Source: Nocardia panacis
GTDB taxonomy: Bacteria > Actinomycetota > Actinomycetes > Mycobacteriales > Mycobacteriaceae
Reading direction: 5' to 3'
Assembly: GCF_003598715.1 (NCBI RefSeq)
Contig: NZ_QZFU01000017.1
Location: 1-64,000, forward strand
Length of the DNA: 64,000 nt
Positions 36,654 through 46,222 of this stretch are shown here, piece by piece. The notes under the pieces are model-generated. The model made no database searches. It was not told the origin of the DNA and was given only the letters and a program-made list of their open reading frames with translations. The number at the start of each line of letters is the position of its first letter. The first letter of the stretch is position 1. Position numbers and translations under genes: made by a program.

Positions 36654-38984
36654 ATGGCGACCGTCGAATACCTCCGGACTGATCCCGACCTACCTCCAGT
36701 TGGTGTCGTGGACCGTTCGCCCATCACCCCTGCCAAGAAAGGGCTCTTCCTCGCGATCGCCGTAGTCGGCGCGATTGCCTGGGCGGTGCTCGCCATCGCC
36801 CGAGGTGAGAATGTCAATGCCGTCTGGATCGTGGTGGCGGCGGTCTGTACGTATGTGATCGCCTACCAGTTCTACGCCAGGCTGATCGAATACCGGATCA
36901 CCAAGCCGCGCGACGATGTCGCGACTCCGGCGGAAGAATTGGAGAACGGCAAGGACTACATGCCGATGGATCGGCGTGTCCTCTTCGGTCACCACTTCGC
37001 GGCCATCGCGGGCGCGGGTCCGCTGGTGGGGCCGGTGTTGGCGGCGCAGATGGGATATCTGCCGGGCACCATCTGGATCATCGTCGGTGTCTGTCTGGCG
37101 GGTGCGGTGCAGGACTATCTGGTGCTGTGGGCGTCGAGCAAGCGGCGCGGGCGCAGCCTGGGACAGATGGCCCGCGAGGAACTCGGCGTGGTCGGCGGCG
37201 TGGCCGCGATCATCGCGGTGCTGGTGATCATGATGATCCTGCTGGCCGTGCTCGGGATCGTGGTGGTGAACGCGCTGGCGGCCACCAAGGGCGCGGACGG
37301 GCAGTTGCACGGCGGGAGCCCGTGGGGTGTGTACTCCATCTCGATGACGGTGCCGATCGCCCTGTTCATGGGTCTGTATCTGCGGTTCCTGCGGCCCGGC
37401 AAGGTCGGCGAGGTGTCGATCATCGGGTTCGTGCTGTTGCTGCTGGCCATCATCTCCGGCAACTGGGTGGCCGGATCCGGTTGGGGTCGCGACCTTTTCA
37501 CGCTGTCGGGCACCACCATCGCCTGGATTCTGATCATCTACGGTTTCATCGCCTCGGTGCTGCCGGTGTGGCTGCTGCTCGCCCCGCGCGACTACCTGTC
37601 GACGTTCATGAAGATCGGCACCATCACGCTGCTCGCGGTCGGGGTCTTGGTCACCATGCCGGTGCTGAAGGCGCCTGCCGTCTCGCAGTTCGCGGGCAAC
37701 AGCAATGGCCCGTCCTTCGCGGGCAGCATGTTCCCGTTCCTGTTCATCACCATCGCGTGCGGCGCGCTGTCGGGATTCCATTCGCTGGTGTCCTCGGGCA
37801 CCACGCCGAAGCTGCTCGAGAAGCAATCGCAGGCCAGGATGATCGGCTACGGCGGCATGCTGATGGAATCGTTCGTGGCCGTGATGGCGATGATCGCGGC
37901 GAGCGTCATCGACCAGCACCTGTACTTCGCCATGAATACGCCCGGTCTGGCCACCGGCACTGTCGACGCGGCGGCCGCCAAGATCAATGCGATGGGTCTG
38001 GGCGGTAGTCCCATCTCCGGTGCGGAGCTGGCCGACCAGGCGAAGGCCGTGGATGAGGGTTCGCTGCTGTCCAAGACCGGCGGCGCGCCGACGCTGGCCG
38101 TCGGTATGGCGCAGGTGTTGCAGTCGTTCGTGGGCGGATCGGCCATGAAGGCGTTTTGGTACCACTTCGCCATCATGTTCGAGGCGCTGTTCATCCTCAC
38201 CACCATCGATGCGGGCACCAGGGTGGCACGGTTCATGCTCTCCGATTCGCTGGGCAATCTGGGTGGTCCGGCCCGCCGGTTCAAGGATCCGTCGTGGCGA
38301 CCCGGCGCGTGGCTGTGCTCGGCCGTCGTGGTGGCGGCGTGGGGTTCGGTGCTGCTGATGGGCGTCACCGATCCGCTGGGCGGCATCTACACGCTGTATC
38401 CGCTGTTCGGCATCGCCAACCAGTTGTTGGCGGCGGTCGCGCTCACCGTGGTGCTGGTGATCATCGTCAAGAAGGGCCTGACGAAATGGGCTTGGATTCC
38501 GGCGATTCCGCTCGTCTGGGATCTGCTGGTGACCATGAGCGCGTCCTGGCAGAAGATCTTCTCCGGCGATCCGAAGCTGGGCTACTGGACGCTGCACTTG
38601 CAGACCATCGATAAGCGCGACAAGTTCTTGGCCGCCCGCGAGGCGGGTCAGGTGCTGGCGCCCGCGAAGAATCCGGCCGGGATGGATCAGCAGATCTCGG
38701 ATATGGGCAAGATCATTCGCAATACCTATATCCAGGGCACGCTGTCGATCGTCTTCGCGGTGCTGGTGCTGGTGGTAGCCGTTGTCGGCGTGCTGGTGGC
38801 GCTGCGTGCCTGGCGCTGCGGCGGCGGCGCGACCACCGAGGCGCCGGAGGTGCCGTCGAAGATCTTCGGTCCGCGCGGCTTCTTCGCGACGGCGGCGGAA
38901 AAGAAGGTGCAGCAGGAGTGGGACGGGTTGATCGCCTCCGGCAAGGTGCGCGCGCCGGGGGCCGCGCACGTGCACGCGGAATGA
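36654..38984 (+). CDS. cstA: CstA-family carbon-starvation transporter
   Basis: A 776-residue integral membrane protein with about 16-18 helices of the CstA/BtsT family, which takes up pyruvate and/or peptides when preferred carbon runs out. Signature stretches: FGHHFAAIAGAGPLVGPVLAAQMGYLPG, SGFHSLVSSGTTPKLL and TIDAGTRVARFM. Length is slightly above the E. coli protein (701), with a long C-terminal cytoplasmic tail. GGGAG lies 9 bases before ATG. The stop overlaps the start of a YbdD-like gene (ATGA), as in other cstA loci. Confidence 0.94.
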   Translation: MATVEYLRTDPDLPPVGVVDRSPITPAKKGLFLAIAVVGAIAWAVLAIARGENVNAVWIVVAAVCTYVIAYQFYARLIEYRITKPRDDVATPAEELENGKDYMPMDRRVLFGHHFAAIAGAGPLVGPVLAAQMGYLPGTIWIIVGVCLAGAVQDYLVLWASSKRRGRSLGQMAREELGVVGGVAAIIAVLVIMMILLAVLGIVVVNALAATKGADGQLHGGSPWGVYSISMTVPIALFMGLYLRFLRPGKVGEVSIIGFVLLLLAIISGNWVAGSGWGRDLFTLSGTTIAWILIIYGFIASVLPVWLLLAPRDYLSTFMKIGTITLLAVGVLVTMPVLKAPAVSQFAGNSNGPSFAGSMFPFLFITIACGALSGFHSLVSSGTTPKLLEKQSQARMIGYGGMLMESFVAVMAMIAASVIDQHLYFAMNTPGLATGTVDAAAAKINAMGLGGSPISGAELADQAKAVDEGSLLSKTGGAPTLAVGMAQVLQSFVGGSAMKAFWYHFAIMFEALFILTTIDAGTRVARFMLSDSLGNLGGPARRFKDPSWRPGAWLCSAVVVAAWGSVLLMGVTDPLGGIYTLYPLFGIANQLLAAVALTVVLVIIVKKGLTKWAWIPAIPLVWDLLVTMSASWQKIFSGDPKLGYWTLHLQTIDKRDKFLAAREAGQVLAPAKNPAGMDQQISDMGKIIRNTYIQGTLSIVFAVLVLVVAVVGVLVALRAWRCGGGATTEAPEVPSKIFGPRGFFATAAEKKVQQEWDGLIASGKVRAPGAAHVHAE

Positions 38985-39211
38985 CCGAATCCCTTGTGCC
39001 GCAGGGCGGCCGGTCCGGTGGATCGGCCGTCCTGCGTGGCGTGCGCTGGTTGCTGTGGTGGTGCAACGGGATTCTCGGTGGCCAGGATTATCAGCGCTAT
39101 GTGGCGCATTTGCGCCGTGTGCATCCGGATGCCCCGATCCCGACGGAGCGCCAATATTGGCGTGATCGACATGCCGCGGCCGACGACAATCCGACCAACC
39201 GCTGCTGCTGA
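38981..39211 (+). CDS. YbdD/YjiX family small protein
   Basis: A 76-residue protein with the family core WCNGILGGQDYQRYVAHLRRVHPDAPIPTERQYWRDRH. These short, Cys/Trp-containing proteins are always encoded beside CstA/BtsT-type transporters and are thought to be accessory factors. The ATG overlaps the cstA stop by 4 bases. It ends in CC and has no signal peptide. Confidence 0.9.
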   Translation: MTESLVPQGGRSGGSAVLRGVRWLLWWCNGILGGQDYQRYVAHLRRVHPDAPIPTERQYWRDRHAAADDNPTNRCC

Positions 39212-39272
39212 GAGCGAATAACGGGGGAACCTGTCTGATTTCCGCTAGCGCGCCGGTCCGAAGGCTGCCATT

Positions 39273-40796
39273 GTGGTGAGCGTGGCAATCACGGCTTTGG
39301 ATTTCGACCGCTGCTATCGCGCGGTGTCGAGCAGGGACGCCCGCTTCGACGGACAGTTCTTCACCGCGGTGCGCACCACCGGAATCTATTGCCGCCCTTC
39401 CTGCCCCGCCATCACACCCAAGCGGGCCAATGTCACCTTCCTGCCCACGGCGGCCGCCGCGCAACAGGCGGGCTTCCGCGCCTGCCGCCGCTGCCTGCCC
39501 GACGCCGCGCCCGGCTCACCGCTGTGGAATACCAGGGCCGACTTGGCCGCCCGCGCCATGCGCCTGATCGGCGACGGCGTCATCGAGCGCGGCGGCGTGC
39601 CCGCACTGGCCGCGCAACTGGGCTATTCGCAGCGTCAACTCACCAGGGTGCTCACCACCGAACTCGGGGCGGGTCCACTGGCCTTGGCCCGCGCGCATCG
39701 CGCGCACACCGCGCGACTGCTCATCCAGACCACGGCGATGCCCATGTCGGATATCGCGTTCGCCGCCGGATTCGCCAGCATCCGCCAGTTCAATGACACG
39801 GTGCGCGAGGTCTTCGCGGTCAGCCCCACCACCATGCGCGCGGAGGCGCAGCGGGCCAACGGGCGCGCGCCGAGTCCCGCGCCGATCAATGGCCTGCTGT
39901 CGGGTCCGACGAATAGCGCACTGTCGCTTCGTCTTCCGTATCGGGAGCCGATGGATCGCGCCTGGCTGGAGTGGTTCATGTCCGCGCACGCCGCACCCGG
40001 CGTCGAACTGTGGGACGACCGCGCCTACACCAGGAATCTGCGCACACCGCACGGCTATGCCACCGCCAGGCTGAGTTTCCAGCGCGATCATGTGCGGGCC
40101 GAATTGTCGCTGCACGATATGCGTGATCTCGCGCCCACCGTCACCCGGTTGCGGCATCTACTCGACCTCGATGCCGATCCGGTCGGCATCGATGAGGCGC
40201 TGGGTGTGGCGCGCCACGCCAACGGTTTCACCCCCGGAATCCGGGTGCCGGGCTGCCTGGACGGCCCGGAACTGTTGCTGCGCACCATGATCGGGCAGCA
40301 GATCTCCCTCGCCGCCGCGAATACGCACACCGCGCGACTGGTCGAGGCCCTCGGCGAACGGGTGGAAGGCCCGGTGCCGCTGCTGTTCCCGACACCGGAG
40401 GTGATCGCCGAACGCGGCGCGGAGGTGCTGACCGGTCCGGCGCGGCGCACCCAGGCCATTGTCGGCGCGGCGGCGGCGCTGGCCGCGGGCGACCTGGTGC
40501 TGCATTCGGGCCGCACCGCCGCCGACCTGCGGCGCGACCTGCTGGCGCTGGACGGGGTCGGCCCGTGGACCGCCGACTATGTCGTCATGCGGCTGCTGGC
40601 CGATCCGGATGTGCTGTTGACCACGGATCTCGTTGTGCGGCAAGGGGCCGCGCTGCTCGGGATCGATCTGACCGAGACCGGGCGGTGGACGCCGTGGCGG
40701 TCCTATTTATCCATGCAGCTGTGGAAGGCTGCGCTCAACGGGCGGGACAACAGCTCGAACGGGCGGGATACCGGTGCGAATGGGAGGCAGGGATGA
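39273..40796 (+). CDS. Ada-AlkA fusion: alkylation regulator and 3-methyladenine glycosylase
   Basis: A 507-residue fusion. Residues 1-80: Ada N-terminal zinc domain with C40, C44, C71 and C74 (GIYCRPSCP, CRRC), which takes a methyl group from phosphotriesters and acts as sensor. Residues about 85-195: AraC-type HTH (VPALAAQLGYSQRQLTRVL..., SDIAFAAGFASIRQFNDTVREVF). Residues 215-490: AlkA N-domain plus HhH-GPD glycosylase (TMIGQQISLAAANTHTARL, LDGVGPWTADYVVMRLL, catalytic aspartate in VLLTTDLV). Regulation and base excision are thus joined, and ogt is coupled downstream. The start is one of three close GTG codons; 39273 is used. Confidence 0.93.
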   Translation: MVSVAITALDFDRCYRAVSSRDARFDGQFFTAVRTTGIYCRPSCPAITPKRANVTFLPTAAAAQQAGFRACRRCLPDAAPGSPLWNTRADLAARAMRLIGDGVIERGGVPALAAQLGYSQRQLTRVLTTELGAGPLALARAHRAHTARLLIQTTAMPMSDIAFAAGFASIRQFNDTVREVFAVSPTTMRAEAQRANGRAPSPAPINGLLSGPTNSALSLRLPYREPMDRAWLEWFMSAHAAPGVELWDDRAYTRNLRTPHGYATARLSFQRDHVRAELSLHDMRDLAPTVTRLRHLLDLDADPVGIDEALGVARHANGFTPGIRVPGCLDGPELLLRTMIGQQISLAAANTHTARLVEALGERVEGPVPLLFPTPEVIAERGAEVLTGPARRTQAIVGAAAALAAGDLVLHSGRTAADLRRDLLALDGVGPWTADYVVMRLLADPDVLLTTDLVVRQGAALLGIDLTETGRWTPWRSYLSMQLWKAALNGRDNSSNGRDTGANGRQG

Positions 40797-41317
40797 GTCC
40801 GAACACCCGATCCGTCGTGGGCACGGCCGATTTCGCGACGGTCGACACACCGATCGGTCCGTTCACCGCGATCGTGGACGCGGACGGGGTGGTGCTCGGT
40901 GCGGGCTGGACCGCCGATGCCGAGGAACTGCTCATCCCCATCCATCCCACGCTGCTTCCGAGCGAACTGCGCCAACGGGATTCGCTGGGGCAGGTGAGCA
41001 CCGCGATTGTCGAATACCATCGCGGCGATCTCACCGCCATCGACGCTGTCACGGTCCGGCAGCGGTCCGGTCCCTTCATCGAGCACGCCTGGGAAGTCCT
41101 GCGCAAGATCCCTTCGGGCGATCCGGTCACCTACACCGAATTCGCCGCCCTCGCGGGCAAACCCGACGCACCGCGCGCCGCCGCCAGTGCCTGCGCCCGC
41201 AATGCCGTCGCCCTTTTCGTACCGTGTCATCGCGTTTTCCGGATCGGCGGGGCGCTCGGCGGATTCCGGTGGGGTCTGCCGGTCAAGCGCTGGCTGCTCG
41301 AGCACGAAACGCGGTAG
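40793..41317 (+). CDS. ogt: Methylated-DNA--protein-cysteine methyltransferase
   Basis: A 174-residue suicidal O6-alkylguanine transferase. The acceptor cysteine is C145 in VPCHRV; the DNA-binding helix region is GDPVTYTEFAALAGKPDAPRAAASACARN. The ATG overlaps the stop of the Ada-AlkA gene (ATGA) and has GGGAGG 5 bases upstream, so both are made together, giving a complete adaptive-response-like operon. Confidence 0.95.
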   Translation: MSPNTRSVVGTADFATVDTPIGPFTAIVDADGVVLGAGWTADAEELLIPIHPTLLPSELRQRDSLGQVSTAIVEYHRGDLTAIDAVTVRQRSGPFIEHAWEVLRKIPSGDPVTYTEFAALAGKPDAPRAAASACARNAVALFVPCHRVFRIGGALGGFRWGLPVKRWLLEHETR

Positions 41318-41361
41318 TCACGCCGCGGCAGGGCGCAGCGCAGATCGACAAATGCCGCCTG

Positions 41362-44300
41362 TCAGGCGAAGGTTGCCTCGAGATGGGATCCAGACCTGGT
41401 GCGCCGCACGTACAGCCTGCTCGGAATTCGCTGGCGCATCTCGTCCACATGGCTGACCACGCCGACTACCCGACCGCCCGCGCGCAGCTCGTCCAATACA
41501 CCCATCACCGCATCCAAGGTCGCGGCATCGAGGCTGCCGAAACCTTCATCGATGAACAGCGTGTCGAGCACCAGGCCGCCGGATTCGGCGGCCACCGTAT
41601 CGGCCAGTCCGAGCGCCAATGCCAGTGCGGCCATGAAGGTCTCACCGCCGGAAAGGGTGTTGGACGGGCGGATCGCCCCGGTGTAGTCGTCGCGGATATC
41701 GATCCCGAGACCGCCGCGCCTGCCGCGCTGACCGGCCCGATCGGTGTGCACGAATTCGTAACGGCCACCGGACATTCGGCGCAACCGCACCGACCCGGCC
41801 AGGGCCACCTCCTCGAGCCGCGCGGCAAGTACGTACGAGCGCAGCGACATCCGCCGATTGTTGACCCCGCGCCCGGCCACCACATCGGCCAGCCCCGCCA
41901 GTTCCTCGTGCGCCGTGCGCACCGGCGCGATCCGATCCAGCGCCGCCCACAGTTGCCCGCCCAACTCCTCGAGCTGCCCCACCCGCTCGATCGCCCGCGC
42001 CTGCGCCGCCACCGCCGCGTCCAAGCGCGTCCGCGCCGCCGCCACCTCGGCCGCCACCGGCCCCTGATCCCCCGGCGGACTCTCCCCCGCCGCCACTATC
42101 TCCGGCTCCGCCAACACCGCTTCCGCATGCGCCCGCTCCCGGTCGGCCGCCAACAACTCCGCCTCGATTTCCCGCTGCCGCTCCCCCGATCGCAGCGCGG
42201 CATTGACGACCTTGGCGAAGGCGGTCAATACCGCGACGTCATCGCGCGGCGGACCGCTCTGATCCAACGCGGACGTCTCAGCAGGCTCGACACCGGAACC
42301 ACCTGTCGTACACCGCGATTCGAGCAGGTCGCCGTGTCCCGCACTTCCGCCTGCATCGACAGTCGTTTCGAGTGCGAAACCGAGTTGCGTAGGCCCAGCG
42401 GCGGTCGGCGGTGCCAGACCCGCGGCACCGCTGCTCGATTGGGGCACCGCACCTGACAACTGGGCGTCCGAAGCATCGGACTCCGCCGGGTTCATTGCCG
42501 CTACTGTCGCGATATCGTCCGATTTCGCCGTCGCGGGCGGGACCGGATCGGGCAGCGCCCAACCCTCTGGAACGAATCCTGCTGCCAGGGACAGAGATTC
42601 GATACGATCGGCGAGGATTGTCACCTGAGCGCGTGCGGTGGATTCGGCGCGGCGAACCGCACGCAGAGCGGTCGCGGAGTCGATGAGGGTGGTGAGACGG
42701 GTGCGGCGGCGGGCGATGGCGCCGTCGCGGCCCGCGGCGGCGCGCAGGCGGGCGGTGAGTTCGGTGAGGCGGGATTCCGCGGCGGCAATACGGGAGGTGA
42801 CCGCGCCTTGCCGGGACTCGGTGGCACGCAGGGTTTCGTGCAGGCCGGCCTCCTCCTCGCGCAGGCCGGTCAGCTCGGCGGTGAGTCGGCCGGCGATATC
42901 CGCGAGTTCGGCCGCGTCCGAATAGGTGTCGGTGGCTTTGCGCAGTGCGGCGGCCAGCACGGCGCGGTCGGCAGCGCCACCGCGTGCGATGAGGCCCTCG
43001 ATCTCGCGTTCCAGATCGGTGCTGCGGGCCAGCGCACGATCACGGGCGCTCTCCGCCCGGCGTTCGGCCGCTACCGCCTGTTCCTCGGCCTCCTTGGACA
43101 CCGCGCTCTCGGTCGCGCGCGCGGGTGCCGGGTGTTGCGCGGAGCCGCATACCGCGCACGGCGCGCCTTCGACCAACTGAGCGGCGAGTTCGGCCGCCAT
43201 CCCCGCCAAACGCCGCTCCCGCAGTTCGATCACCTGCTCCCTGGCGTCGAGATGCGCGACCCGCGCCCGCTCCTCCTCGATCCGCACACGGTCGAGATCG
43301 GTTCTGCGCGAATCCAATTCGATCGCCGCAGCGGCCGCCGCCCGCAACCGCTCGCACTCCCCGGCAAATCCGGGCAAGGCGGCGGCCGCCGCATCGGCCT
43401 CGCGGACCCGCGACTGCGCGGCGGCCAGCGCCTCGGGCAATTGCTCGCGGCGCAGCAGCAATCCGGCCACTCGCTCCCCCAGCGCCGCGGCCTCGCGCCG
43501 AAGTTCGACGACTTCCTCGCTCAGCCGATCGGCGGCCCGCGCATCGCCCGCGACCTCGTCCAAGGCTCCGATTCCCGCTCCCCACCGCAAGATCGCGCCA
43601 TCAAGATCCGCATCTGCTCGCACGAGAGGCACCCGCCCCTCGGGGACATCGCCGCTCCCATCCACAGTGGCTCGATGCGCCGGGTCGGTTCGCGGGGCAA
43701 TGCTCGAATCCTCGGGCTCGTACTCGATCAGGTCCGGCTCACCGATGTCCGCGCCCTCGGGCTCCAGCATCAGCGATGCCAAAGATCGTGCGGCAGTGGT
43801 GGATTCGGCGGAGCAGCGACGCGACGCCATGACCGCGCTTCTGGCGTCGTTGATCTCGGATTCGATGGGAGCGGCGCGCTTGGCGCTGTCCAGTTCGGCG
43901 CCGAGGGCAGCGCGATGCGGGCCTGCGACGGTGTAGGCGTCGAGTCGGGTGCGGGCGGCGATGCGGCGGCGGTGCAATTCCTGCGCGCGGCGCTGCGCCT
44001 CCGCGGCGGCGCTCGCGGCCTGGAATTCGGTGTGGCACAGCTCATTCGCCTCGGTGGCGACCGTGGCCGCCACACGGGCGGCGGCGAGCAGATCCTGCGA
44101 CCAGGCGACGGCATCGGGCAACTCGACGGTCTCGGTGACCGAAAGATCCGCCGCCATGGCGACATTGGAGATCAGCCGGGCAATGGCCTCCGTGCGGGAT
44201 TTGAGCTCCGCCTCCGAGGTGCGGCGCTTGTCGGTGAGCCAGGTCTCGGCGCTGCCGAAACGCGCAGTGTCGAAGAGTTTTTCGAGCAGCTTCTCCCGCT

Positions 44301-44805
44301 CCTCGTTGTCCGCGCGCAGGAAACGCGCGAAATCGCCCTGCGGCAGCAGCACCACCTGGAAGAACTGGTCGGCACTCATCCCGAGCAGCCGCAGCACCTC
44401 ATCGCCGATATCCGGTATGCGGGACAGATTCTCACCATGACCGTCGAGCCAGGTCAGGGTGGCCGCGGCCTTGTCGGTGTACATACCCGCGCCGCGCTTC
44501 TTGGGACGCTCGTATTCGGGCGAGCGGGTCAACCGCAGCCGACGCCCACCGAGCGTGGCCTCCAGCACCACCAGGGGCGGCGTGTCCACGGGCGCGTGAT
44601 CGGAGTGCAGCCGCTTGGTGTCGCCGCGCGCGCCGGGCACCCGACCGTAGAGCGCGAACGCGATGGCGTCGAGCACCGTCGTCTTACCCGCGCCGGTCTG
44701 CCCGTGCAGCAGGAACAGTCCGTCCGCGCCGAGCGCGTCGAAATCGATGACCGAGGTCGCGGCGAACGGCCCGAAGGCCGTCATCTCCAGGCGATGCAGC
44801 TTCAC
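41362..44805 (-). CDS. sbcC: SbcC nuclease subunit (SMC-like ATPase)
   Basis: A 1147-residue SMC/Rad50-like ATPase. Walker A is GQTGAGKTT (35-43), the ABC signature LSGGETFMAAL and Walker B VLDTLFIDEGFGSLD lie near the C-terminus, and long coiled coils surround a zinc hook, CAVCG, at about residue 548. With SbcD it opens hairpins and processes double-strand ends. The start GTG 44805 shares one base with the sbcD stop (TAGTG), so the pair is coupled. The coiled-coil arm has low-complexity, Glu/Ser/Gly-rich insertions (about 760-860) not usual for the family. Confidence 0.94.
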   Translation of the reverse strand: MKLHRLEMTAFGPFAATSVIDFDALGADGLFLLHGQTGAGKTTVLDAIAFALYGRVPGARGDTKRLHSDHAPVDTPPLVVLEATLGGRRLRLTRSPEYERPKKRGAGMYTDKAAATLTWLDGHGENLSRIPDIGDEVLRLLGMSADQFFQVVLLPQGDFARFLRADNEEREKLLEKLFDTARFGSAETWLTDKRRTSEAELKSRTEAIARLISNVAMAADLSVTETVELPDAVAWSQDLLAAARVAATVATEANELCHTEFQAASAAAEAQRRAQELHRRRIAARTRLDAYTVAGPHRAALGAELDSAKRAAPIESEINDARSAVMASRRCSAESTTAARSLASLMLEPEGADIGEPDLIEYEPEDSSIAPRTDPAHRATVDGSGDVPEGRVPLVRADADLDGAILRWGAGIGALDEVAGDARAADRLSEEVVELRREAAALGERVAGLLLRREQLPEALAAAQSRVREADAAAAALPGFAGECERLRAAAAAAIELDSRRTDLDRVRIEEERARVAHLDAREQVIELRERRLAGMAAELAAQLVEGAPCAVCGSAQHPAPARATESAVSKEAEEQAVAAERRAESARDRALARSTDLEREIEGLIARGGAADRAVLAAALRKATDTYSDAAELADIAGRLTAELTGLREEEAGLHETLRATESRQGAVTSRIAAAESRLTELTARLRAAAGRDGAIARRRTRLTTLIDSATALRAVRRAESTARAQVTILADRIESLSLAAGFVPEGWALPDPVPPATAKSDDIATVAAMNPAESDASDAQLSGAVPQSSSGAAGLAPPTAAGPTQLGFALETTVDAGGSAGHGDLLESRCTTGGSGVEPAETSALDQSGPPRDDVAVLTAFAKVVNAALRSGERQREIEAELLAADRERAHAEAVLAEPEIVAAGESPPGDQGPVAAEVAAARTRLDAAVAAQARAIERVGQLEELGGQLWAALDRIAPVRTAHEELAGLADVVAGRGVNNRRMSLRSYVLAARLEEVALAGSVRLRRMSGGRYEFVHTDRAGQRGRRGGLGIDIRDDYTGAIRPSNTLSGGETFMAALALALGLADTVAAESGGLVLDTLFIDEGFGSLDAATLDAVMGVLDELRAGGRVVGVVSHVDEMRQRIPSRLYVRRTRSGSHLEATFA

Positions 44806-45989
44806 TATGCCGAAATCTCCTGCACAACAGGGTGTTCCGGATGTTCGCGACTTTCCGGACGTTCGCGCACCGCTGCCGTCAATGCCTGCTCCAGCCAGCG
44901 CACTTCGCCGGGGGTGGGCGCGCCGCGCACATCGGTGAGGAAGCTGTGCGCCACCTCGCCGTCGCCGCGACCGTGCACCCGCTCCCGATACCGCAACTCC
45001 GGATTCCCCTCCGGTCGCTGCCATTCCATATGCACGATGTGCGGGAAACGCGCGCGCAGTTTGCGCAGACCGTCGACCGGGCGCGCGAAATCGGTGAGCA
45101 CCGCGGAGACATAGTGCTGCTCGGCCGCCGAATGCGCCGCGTCGGTGAGCAATTCGTCCAGGGTGCCGGTCAGGCGGCTGAGTTCGCGCACGATCGGCAG
45201 ATCGCGCCGATGCACCGAACGCAGACCCGCGGCGTCCAGGTCGATCAACCACACCGCCTTGCGGTGGGAGCTCTCCCCGAACGAGTACGGCAGCGGCGAG
45301 CCGGAGTATCGCACCGAATCCGACAGTGTCTGCGGTGAATGCAGATGACCGAGCGCGACATAGTCGATACCGTCGAATGCCGACAGCGGCACCGTCTCCA
45401 CCCCGCCCACGGCGATGGTGCGCTCCGATCCGGTGGCCTCCCCGCCGACCACGAACGCGTGCGCCAGCACCACGGCGCGCGGTGTGCCGCGCGCGGCGAT
45501 ATCGGCACGGATCCGCCCCATGGCCGCGGCCAGGATCTCGGCGTGCGAACGGGCCTGCGGCACACCGAGTTCGACGCGGGTGATCTCCGGCTCCAGGTAG
45601 GGGATCCCGTAGCAGGCGACCTCGCCGTACTCGTCGGCCAGCAGCACCGGCCGATCGACGGCCGCGACCGTGGTCAGCAGATGCAGTCCGCCCGCCGCCG
45701 CGAAACTCGCCCCCGCCCCGAGCCTGGCGGCAGAATCGTGATTACCGGAAGTGGCTACGATTCGCGCACCCGCCGCGCGAATGGCCTCGAAACCCCTGTT
45801 GCACACCGCGATGGCGTCGGCGTTGGGGATGGAACGGTCGTAAACATCGCCGGGGACGAGCACCACATCGACCGATTCGGCGGCGACCAGGTCCGCGATG
45901 GCGGCCAGCGAATGGGCCTGGTCGGCAAGCAGATCGACGCCGTGGAAGGTGCGCCCGATATGCCAGTCCGAGGTGTGCAGCATCCGCAT
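44805..45989 (-). CDS. sbcD: SbcD exonuclease subunit
   Basis: A 394-residue Mre11-type metallo-phosphoesterase. Motifs: TSDWHIGR, GDVYDR, SGNHDS, LAHAFVVGG and GHLHSPQ, which hold the dimanganese site. The start is ATG 45989 or 45983 (MRMLHTSDW); the sequence before it is repeat DNA. It is coupled to sbcC by a one-base overlap. Divergent from rmuC, with a repeat array in the shared promoter region. Confidence 0.94.
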   Translation of the reverse strand: MRMLHTSDWHIGRTFHGVDLLADQAHSLAAIADLVAAESVDVVLVPGDVYDRSIPNADAIAVCNRGFEAIRAAGARIVATSGNHDSAARLGAGASFAAAGGLHLLTTVAAVDRPVLLADEYGEVACYGIPYLEPEITRVELGVPQARSHAEILAAAMGRIRADIAARGTPRAVVLAHAFVVGGEATGSERTIAVGGVETVPLSAFDGIDYVALGHLHSPQTLSDSVRYSGSPLPYSFGESSHRKAVWLIDLDAAGLRSVHRRDLPIVRELSRLTGTLDELLTDAAHSAAEQHYVSAVLTDFARPVDGLRKLRARFPHIVHMEWQRPEGNPELRYRERVHGRGDGEVAHSFLTDVRGAPTPGEVRWLEQALTAAVRERPESREHPEHPVVQEISA

Positions 45990-46090
45990 GCCGCGCAACG
46001 CTAGGGCACAACACCGACACGTTTCAATCGCGGTTCGGCCGGTGTCGTGCTCGGCCCGGCGTGTCAGGACACCGGCGCGCGCCGCCGATA

Positions 46091-46215
46091 TGCCACAGCG
46101 CGCGGCGCACCAAGATGTCACAGCGCGCGTCGCGCCAAGATGTCGCAGCCGCGTGCCCCGTTGATGTGCCACAGTCGCGCGTCGCGCCGTTTTGTCACAC
46201 CCGTGCGGCACCATC
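46091..46215. repeat. Degenerate 25-26 bp tandem repeat, five units
   Basis: Units begin at 46091, 46116, 46141, 46167 and 46193 (lengths 25, 25, 26, 26, then a partial). Each starts with TGYCACAG or a close variant (TGCCACAG, TGTCACAG, TGTCGCAG, TGCCACAG, TGTCACAC), followed by a CGCGCG-rich half and a CCAAGA/CCGTT end. A weaker copy may start at 46062. It lies in the 233-base divergent region between sbcD and rmuC. It is not a CRISPR: there are no spacers. Confidence 0.8.
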
Positions 46216-46222
46216 TCTACCT

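Noticed and set aside
46091..46215. CRISPR array
   Set aside because: Units are directly adjacent with no spacers, are degenerate, and no cas gene is near.
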